From positions 84,943 through 148,942 of the forward strand of contig NZ_MLCL01000004.1 in NCBI RefSeq assembly GCF_001942625.1: a DNA stretch of 64,000 nucleotides, read 5' to 3'. The notes beneath the pieces were generated by a model that was not told where the DNA came from, made no database searches, and saw only the letters and a program-made list of their open reading frames with translations. Of the stretch, positions 59,528 through 64,000 are shown one piece after another. The stretch comes from Mycobacterium syngnathidarum (GTDB taxonomy: Bacteria; Actinomycetota; Actinomycetes; Mycobacteriales; Mycobacteriaceae). Each line of letters opens with the position of its first letter. Positions within the stretch are counted from its first letter, which is position 1. Both the position numbers and the translations under genes were made by a program.

Positions 59528-59866
59528 GTGACAGATGAGATGCACCCGCAGGTCGCTGCGGTTCTGCGTCAGGCGCAGCAGCTGCAGGCGCTCATGGACG
59601 ACCAGCTGCACAAGATGAACAGCGAAACGTTCACGGCTGCAGACGAAGCCCGGAGCGTCGAAGTCACGCTCAACGGGCACCACCATCTGATCGACGTGTA
59701 CATCAAGGACGGATTACTGCGGCTCGGCGCGCAAGCTGTCGAACAGCGCCTCAATGAAGCGATTCAGAAGGCAACCGCCGCGGCGACGGCATCCATCGAA
59801 GCGGACCGCGAACGGCTCGATGCGATGGTTGCGGAGCTGACTGCCGAGGGGCAGCAGCCCGGCTAA
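59528..59866 (+). CDS. espL: EspL, YbaB/EbfC-like ESX-1-associated protein
   Basis: The 112-residue protein begins at a GTG preceded by GGGAGG. It has a YbaB/EbfC-like layout: an N-terminal helix with MHPQVAAVLRQAQQLQALMD, a two-strand region (ARSVEVTLNGHHHLIDVYIK), and a long C-terminal helix. M. tuberculosis EspL (115 residues) has the same layout and lies near eccE1 and espB; it stabilises ESX-1 substrates such as EspE. It is encoded 49 bp after eccE1 on the same strand. Confidence 0.85.
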   Translation: MTDEMHPQVAAVLRQAQQLQALMDDQLHKMNSETFTAADEARSVEVTLNGHHHLIDVYIKDGLLRLGAQAVEQRLNEAIQKATAAATASIEADRERLDAMVAELTAEGQQPG

Positions 59867-59922
59867 GGTCCACGGAGGCAACGCGGCGGATTTCCAACCC
59901 ATCGGCGGGCGCAGAGGGAGCG

Positions 59923-60669
59923 ATGGAGAATTTCAGCAGACGATTTGGCATCGCGATCAACCTGATTCTTGCGCTGGTATGCGGCATCTGGGCATTCATC
60001 GCAGTCAAACACTTGGCCTTCATTACCGGGGTGATCGCGCTTGGGCTAGCGGTCACCTGGCTTTTTGTGGCGAGTCAATTGGCGGCAGCGAAAAATGCGG
60101 TATTCCAAGCCGCGTTCGACGAATCGGGGATGTTATTGCGGCCGGACGGACGCATAGACGCGACCCAACGGAGGTCATACGCCGCTCTGGCACTATCGGG
60201 TCTATCAATGGTGATCGCATGGATAACCGGCTGGCTCTACATACCATTGCCCGATGGAGTGAGCCAGGTCGTTCCCATCGGCTTCGGCGCGACTGGCCTC
60301 ATCGCAGGATGGTTTTGGTTCGTCTTCAAGCGCCAGGGGGGCACTAGCCACCTGCTGCTAACCCCCGAGGAGCTTGAATTCACCAATCTCGGTTCATTGA
60401 ACTCAGGAAAGTGGGACGATATTGCGGCGGTTACGGACAAGCTCCCGACCGAGGGGCGCTTCTGGACCCCCATGGTAATCACCATGAAGGACGGTTCGAT
60501 ACTGGCGATGGATTCGCCCGGCAGCTACACCCCCAAAGGCACCGCCCTCATCGAACTGGTGCGGTTCTACTGGCGCCACCCCGAACAGCGAACTGAGCTC
60601 ACCGACGGGCGCGCGCTGGACCGCCTCCGCGCCTTAGACCCACAGCAGAGCCCGCGCACCAAGCCCTGA
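59923..60669 (+). CDS. Membrane protein with PH-like C-terminal domain, hypothetical
   Basis: The 248-residue protein has two membrane-helix hairpins, at residues 9-50 (INLILALVCGIWAFIAVKHL) and about 88-135 (LALSGLSMVIAWITGWLYIP). A soluble domain of about 100 residues follows (LLLTPEELEFTNLGSLNSGK, WDDIAAVTDKL, PMVITMKDGSILAMDSPGSY), whose strand pattern is PH-like. I recognise no named family. GAGGGAGCG precedes the ATG. It lies between espL and an EspE-like substrate gene, so an ESX-1-associated role is plausible but unproven. Confidence 0.65.
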   Translation: MENFSRRFGIAINLILALVCGIWAFIAVKHLAFITGVIALGLAVTWLFVASQLAAAKNAVFQAAFDESGMLLRPDGRIDATQRRSYAALALSGLSMVIAWITGWLYIPLPDGVSQVVPIGFGATGLIAGWFWFVFKRQGGTSHLLLTPEELEFTNLGSLNSGKWDDIAAVTDKLPTEGRFWTPMVITMKDGSILAMDSPGSYTPKGTALIELVRFYWRHPEQRTELTDGRALDRLRALDPQQSPRTKP

Positions 60670-60808
60670 CCAATTCGGGGTTTCGTTGCTCCATGCACGA
60701 TTCTGATGCGTTCTGGGCACCGATCGTGGTGTTAGCGTTATGGGAGGCAACCAATCGATCACCGAGCTGAGGCACAGTCCACGGCATCATCCGCGAACGG
60801 AACAATTC

Positions 60809-61555
60809 ATGGGCACTTTCAAAGTTCTGAATGCGCTGTACATGGACGGCAATTATGTTTACGGCGCGGTCGATCACGGGAACGGAATGAAATCCAGCGT
60901 CCCATGGGGGATGGCCGGCGTTGCAAGTGATTTCACCGGGATCATGCAGACTGTTGCTTCCTTCGGCCCCACCAAATTTGCAGCTGCTGCAAGTACGCCA
61001 ATCATCAACGGCGGTCTTATCATGCTGACTGTGGCCAGCAACACGCTCGGATTTGGCCGTCCTGAGGATGGTGAACGATTCCATCGAGGCGCCGAAGATT
61101 TCGGCGATGCCTTCCTCAAGCTGTATTCGTCAACACCTCCACCTGATTGGGAGGGTGAGGCGTCAGATGCGTACGGTGCCAGAAATAGTGAGCAGCAAGA
61201 GCGGGCAGCCAAAATGGCCGAGTACGACAACGCCATCAAGAAGGTGTTGGCCACAGAAGCCGGACAGGTAGAAAGCGCACGCGATTTTGTATCGAAACGC
61301 CAGACAGCCCTCGCCCTATCCGTTCCAGCGGCTATTGCAATAAAGTTTATGGGACCTGGCGGACCAGCCGCATCCTTGGCTTTCGAAGCAGCCATGGTGA
61401 TGGCGACCGTGCCATTAGCAATGGATCGAGTGGAGAATACCGTCTACCAGGCGAAAGAAAATGCCGCCCAAATTGACAAGGTTACGCACGACTACGATGC
61501 CTTGACTTCGACCGCAGAGATACCCGGCGGCGGTTTTGGGCCCACGCCGCGCTGA
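60809..61555 (+). CDS. EspA/EspE-like ESX-1 secretion substrate
   Basis: The product is about 248 residues from the ATG at 60809; the frame extends to 60740. The helical N-terminal half carries a WxG turn, Trp114-Glu-Gly in PPDWEGEASDAYGARNSEQQ, followed by a long helix (AEYDNAIKKVLATEAGQVES, then ARDFVSKRQTALAL). This copies the EspA/EspE pattern in which a W-x-G segment precedes a Tyr-rich helix. The second half has a hydrophobic hairpin (SVPAAIAIKFMGPGGPAASL). It precedes an EspF/EspC-like gene, as espE precedes espF. It is divergent enough that orthology to a named Esp protein is unsafe. Confidence 0.65.
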   Translation: MGTFKVLNALYMDGNYVYGAVDHGNGMKSSVPWGMAGVASDFTGIMQTVASFGPTKFAAAASTPIINGGLIMLTVASNTLGFGRPEDGERFHRGAEDFGDAFLKLYSSTPPPDWEGEASDAYGARNSEQQERAAKMAEYDNAIKKVLATEAGQVESARDFVSKRQTALALSVPAAIAIKFMGPGGPAASLAFEAAMVMATVPLAMDRVENTVYQAKENAAQIDKVTHDYDALTSTAEIPGGGFGPTPR

Positions 61556-61592
61556 TTTCACCCCTGCGTCCCGACACATGTAAGGCACCGCA

Positions 61593-61910
61593 ATGACACA
61601 GCCTGATTTGAAAGTCTCCAACGCGATCCGTTCCAAGGGCGCTGTCCACGACCAGGTGGTGGACACACTTGAGAAGGCAAAGTCAGCACCCGACGGTGCA
61701 TCGGGCCATGTCTTCCAAACCCATGGCCTGGTGTGCTCCGCAACCGCGATTGCACTGCAATCGGCGGAAGCATCACGCCGAGAAGCAGTTGGAAAGATGC
61801 ACCTGATTTCGACTGACCTCGCCGTCAAACTCAGAGCGGCGGCCACCGATTACCACGGCACCGACCAGCAAGAGGCAGGCAATCTGAACGGCCAGATGCA
61901 CCCACGTTGA
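61593..61910 (+). CDS. EspC/EspF-like ESX-1 substrate (DUF2580)
   Basis: The 105-residue helical-hairpin protein has the conserved SGHVFQTHGLVCSATAIAL turn, resembling the HG turn of EspF/EspC. It carries the YxxxD secretion motif near the C-terminus (Tyr87 to Asp91 in DYHGTDQQEA). Such proteins are co-secreted in pairs with an EspA/EspE partner; here that partner is encoded 37 bp upstream. The family match is by length, turn and secretion motif. A strong hairpin lies 23 bp after the stop. Confidence 0.7.
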   Translation: MTQPDLKVSNAIRSKGAVHDQVVDTLEKAKSAPDGASGHVFQTHGLVCSATAIALQSAEASRREAVGKMHLISTDLAVKLRAAATDYHGTDQQEAGNLNGQMHPR

Positions 61911-61932
61911 CCTCAATCTGGCTCTTCCCAGT

Positions 61933-61967
61933 TCAGCCCGTCTCGCCCTGGTGACGAGACGGGCTGA
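61933..61967. terminator. Bidirectional terminator after the Esp pair
   Basis: TCAGCCCGTCTCG (61933-61945) pairs perfectly over 13 bp with CGAGACGGGCTGA (61955-61967), with a 9-nt loop. It lies 23 bp after the DUF2580 gene stop. Confidence 0.85.
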
Positions 61968-62010
61968 CTCGTTTAGCTCGTGCTGCCGAACAACATGGCA
62001 CACAACAAAA

Positions 62011-62048
62011 CTCGCCGACGACATAGAACGTGTCGCGTCGCCGGCGAG
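62011..62048 (-). terminator. Terminator of espB
   Basis: On the minus strand CTCGCCG and CGGCGAG (62042-62048 and 62011-62017) form the base of a longer stem and are followed by TTTTGTTGTG, a U-rich run suited to the minus-strand espB transcript, which ends at 62070. Confidence 0.75.
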
Positions 62049-62069
62049 CCATTGTGTACTGACGTCGTT

Positions 62070-63644
62070 TTACTTGCTGTCCTTGGCGTCCTTGCGCGCA
62101 CGGCGACCGATGACCGCCTCGGTGTACGCGCGGTCCTCGACGTAGAGGTCCTCGTCCTCCGCGAGGTTCGGGTTGCGGCGCTTCTCCTTGCCCTGGCCCT
62201 GGCCGTGGCCGCCCCCCATGCCACCCATACCGCCGCCCATACCGCCGGCACCCGCGCCACCGGGCGCACCCGCTGGCGCGCCGCCGCCACGAGCAGCCGC
62301 AGGTGAAGCGCCCACCGAGTCTGCTCCGACAGCAGGACCGAGCGGCCCGGCGGGCATGCCGCCGCCACCTCCGCCCATACCGCCGCCGCCCCCGCCGGCG
62401 CTGGCCGGCTTCAGGCTGGGCTCCTCGAGGCCAGGCACCTCCGGCATTCCCTCGGTTCCCTTGGGCAGACCGCCCGACGGAGCGCCGCCACTCGGTGCGC
62501 CGCCACCACTCGGTTGGCCTCCGCCCTGCCCACCGGACGGTGAACCACCGCTCGGGGAGCCCGCCGCCTCCTGACCGACGGACTGATCAGCACTGGCGGG
62601 CGACACCGACGGCACAGCAGGCATCTCCGGCATCTCGGGGGTGCCGCCTCCGCCACCGCCACCGCCACCGCCGGTGCCTGGTCCGGCGCCAGGAACACCC
62701 GGGGTTTCGGGCTTGTTTGGAAGCTCGCCTTCACGCACCGGTTGCAGTCCACTAATCGCTGGCGGCTTGCCAGGCTTAATCTCCATGAGATGGGTGCCAG
62801 CGTAGGCGTCTAACGCAGCATCGGACTGCCGCTGATATGAGTCCCACATCATATGTTTGGCTGCGTCGGGAGTCATGTTCAGCTGTTCGCCGAGCGCTTC
62901 CCAATTTGCGTTGTTGTAGTCTTCCACATCCTTCAAGTCGGGATGGTCCGCCACCAGCTTGTCGTGCGCGTCCGCGAATGTTGTGGCCTCATGCGCCAGC
63001 CGGAGGCACTCCGCGCCCATGTCATTCCACCAGCTGTCCAGGCTCTTCATCGCCGCGTCACATGTTTCGGCGGCGCCACCATGCCAACCGTCAGCGCGCT
63101 TCGCGAATATCCTGCGGTAGTCCGTCAATGTGCCCGGATATACCTGCCATTGGTCCCGAAAGTACTTGATTGACAGTGCCTGTACATCAGCACCGCCATG
63201 AATAATTCTCGCCGCCTCGTCCCAATCCATTTCATCTCGCGCCGGCCCAGACGGATAGCTTCCAACCACAATCTCCTTCGGTACGGGCCACGTGCTCGTA
63301 TTTGGAGAAGCTGTCTGAACCGCCGACGGCGGTGCATCTGAGCCGTTCATCTGCGTGCCCAGTGCTTCAGTTGCCTGCTGCTGAACGTCCTTGTAGGCAC
63401 TGGCCGCAGTTCGGTGGGCCGCGGCAATCCGCGTTGCCTCGATGCTGCCCGCCTCGAAGGTGGCCTCCATTCTCGAGCCCGACGCAGCTAGCTGGCTCCA
63501 CAACAGGAAGGTGGTCGCCAGGTTGTCCGGCACCTTCTCGGGAGTAGCGCCTACGGTTGGGACGCGCTCGGTCTCCAGCTCCTTGGCTTTTGCCTCAAGC
63601 GCATCCAATCCGTACTGCAGTTCGCCTTCGGCCCCAGCACCCAT
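62070..63644 (-). CDS. espB: EspB, ESX-1 secreted protein
   Basis: The 524-residue protein has an N-terminal PE-PPE-like helical core with the WxG turn (Trp187 in DGWHGGAAETCDAAM), then a very Gly/Pro/Ser-rich low-complexity half. The C-terminus, EDEDLYVEDRAYTEAVIGRR and then ARKDAKDSK, closely matches the end I recall for M. tuberculosis EspB (DEALYTEDRAWTEAVIG and so on). The canonical YxxxD/E pairing is Tyr84-Lys-Asp-Val-Gln88, so position five is Gln. EspB is an ESX-1 substrate processed by MycP1 that oligomerises. It converges on the Esp pair instead of running with eccE1, a rearranged order. GGGAGG lies 10 nt before the ATG. Confidence 0.85.
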   Translation of the reverse strand: MGAGAEGELQYGLDALEAKAKELETERVPTVGATPEKVPDNLATTFLLWSQLAASGSRMEATFEAGSIEATRIAAAHRTAASAYKDVQQQATEALGTQMNGSDAPPSAVQTASPNTSTWPVPKEIVVGSYPSGPARDEMDWDEAARIIHGGADVQALSIKYFRDQWQVYPGTLTDYRRIFAKRADGWHGGAAETCDAAMKSLDSWWNDMGAECLRLAHEATTFADAHDKLVADHPDLKDVEDYNNANWEALGEQLNMTPDAAKHMMWDSYQRQSDAALDAYAGTHLMEIKPGKPPAISGLQPVREGELPNKPETPGVPGAGPGTGGGGGGGGGGTPEMPEMPAVPSVSPASADQSVGQEAAGSPSGGSPSGGQGGGQPSGGGAPSGGAPSGGLPKGTEGMPEVPGLEEPSLKPASAGGGGGGMGGGGGGMPAGPLGPAVGADSVGASPAAARGGGAPAGAPGGAGAGGMGGGMGGMGGGHGQGQGKEKRRNPNLAEDEDLYVEDRAYTEAVIGRRARKDAKDSK

Positions 63645-63930
63645 CTCAGCTCATCCTCCCTGCGCGTGCGGTACCGACCAAGACGGCAGCAGACGCGTTC
63701 CCATAGCAAAGTTTTGAATCATCGGGTGGACAAAGCCCGTTTGCCTTCGAACCTGCCCACCGAGTTCCGTGGGTAATCATAAGGGCCCGCTGGGGGCACG
63801 CGATCCGCCTTTTTGGGCCGCCCCCTGACTTAGGTCATGGTCGGCTGGTCTACGAATCCGCAGTCCGTTGACCTGCAGGTTTCCTCGGCTTAGTGCCCCG
63901 TTTGGGGCACTAAGCGGGTAGGTTCTGGCG
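63645..63930. other. Upstream region of espB and IS left flank, no gene seen
   Basis: This 286-bp stretch holds the espB promoter (minus strand) and the left flank of a transposase gene. A perfect hairpin is listed separately. No reading frame with a ribosome-binding site was found. Confidence 0.5.
63889..63914. repeat. Perfect 11-bp hairpin at the edge of an insertion sequence
   Basis: CTTAGTGCCCC (63889-63899) and GGGGCACTAAG (63904-63914) form a perfect inverted repeat with loop GTTT, 16 bp before the transposase start. It may be the terminal inverted repeat region of the IS or a structure limiting read-through into the transposase. Confidence 0.6.
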
Positions 63931-64000
63931 GTGGCATACGTGCGGAAGGTGCGCACCGCCTCGGGCGCTGTCGCGGTGCAGGTGGTGCGTAAACATCGAG
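63931..64000 (+). mobile_element. Start of an IS1634/IS1549-type transposase (runs off the right edge)
   Basis: A GTG at 63931 opens a frame beginning VAYVRKVRTASGAVAVQVVR and then KHR, cut by the window end after 23 codons. This opening matches the conserved N-terminus I recall for DDE transposases of mycobacterial IS1634/IS1549-like elements. The insertion lies immediately upstream of espB and could influence its expression or mark the rearrangement of the ESX-1 edge. Confidence 0.7.

Noticed and set aside
62170..62760. Glycine/proline-rich repetitive DNA in espB, considered as a CRISPR or satellite array
   Set aside because: The repeats are irregular codon-level Gly/Pro/Ser runs in frame within espB, with no uniform spacer structure.

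Overview
The window is a high-GC actinobacterial chromosome segment, almost certainly from a fast-growing mycobacterium (Mycolicibacterium). The evidence is gene content and order: a ptpB-fadE2 pair near pntA-pntB, two tandem SAM methyltransferases behind a TetR gene, an SDR/quinone-oxidoreductase pair, a fructose PTS operon, and the mycP1-eccE1-espL end of the ESX-1 secretion locus. From memory these match M. tuberculosis Rv0144-Rv0157 and Rv3879c-Rv3883c, and the M. smegmatis neighbourhood where the fructose PTS lies beside ESX-1. No search was run. Many genes have a TANNNT box 6-8 nt before the start codon and no Shine-Dalgarno sequence, as expected for mycobacterial leaderless transcripts.

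Layout. 1-8.4 kb: a truncated acyl-CoA dehydrogenase; an ECF41-type sigma factor facing a DoxX-like gene; a TetR-SDR pair; a CGNR regulator facing a coupled hydrolase-HAD-oxidoreductase operon; a DUF3159 membrane protein; and a CorA-type transporter preceded by a 14-codon upstream ORF. 8.5-12 kb: proton-translocating transhydrogenase pntA-pntB and a RidA protein. 12-26.5 kb: a 947-residue exported beta-propeller protein, ROK, LCP, two-component, LysR and MFS genes, then fadE2-ptpB. 26.5-36.5 kb: a short inverted-repeat element, then YceI, DUF456, methyltransferase, quinone oxidoreductase, SDR, TetR and FUSC genes.

36.5-49.1 kb is the most unusual part. Five genes are arranged as a predicted immune or regulated-cell-death island. 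On the minus strand are a TRPM-type SLOG protein, a SIR2-like/TIR fusion, and a membrane-anchored STAND ATPase with a WD40 propeller. On the plus strand, diverging from the SLOG gene, are a metacaspase and a 1901-residue protein with two alpha/beta-hydrolase domains, a macro-like segment, a CHAT protease and TPRs. A 19-bp motif matching at 16 positions occurs upstream of both the SIR2-TIR/STAND operon and the caspase/CHAT operon, so the arms are probably co-regulated. My reading, which is inference, is that TIR makes an NAD-derived signal, SLOG (and perhaps the macro-like domain) reads it, STAND-WD40 senses the trigger, and caspase, CHAT and lipase act as effectors.

49-56 kb: a pirin with a palindromic operator, and the fructose PTS (ptsI diverging from fruR-fruK-fruA-ptsH). 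56-64 kb: the ESX-1 edge (mycP1, eccE1, espL, a membrane protein, an EspE-like/EspF-like substrate pair, and convergent espB), ending in the start of an IS1634-type transposase.
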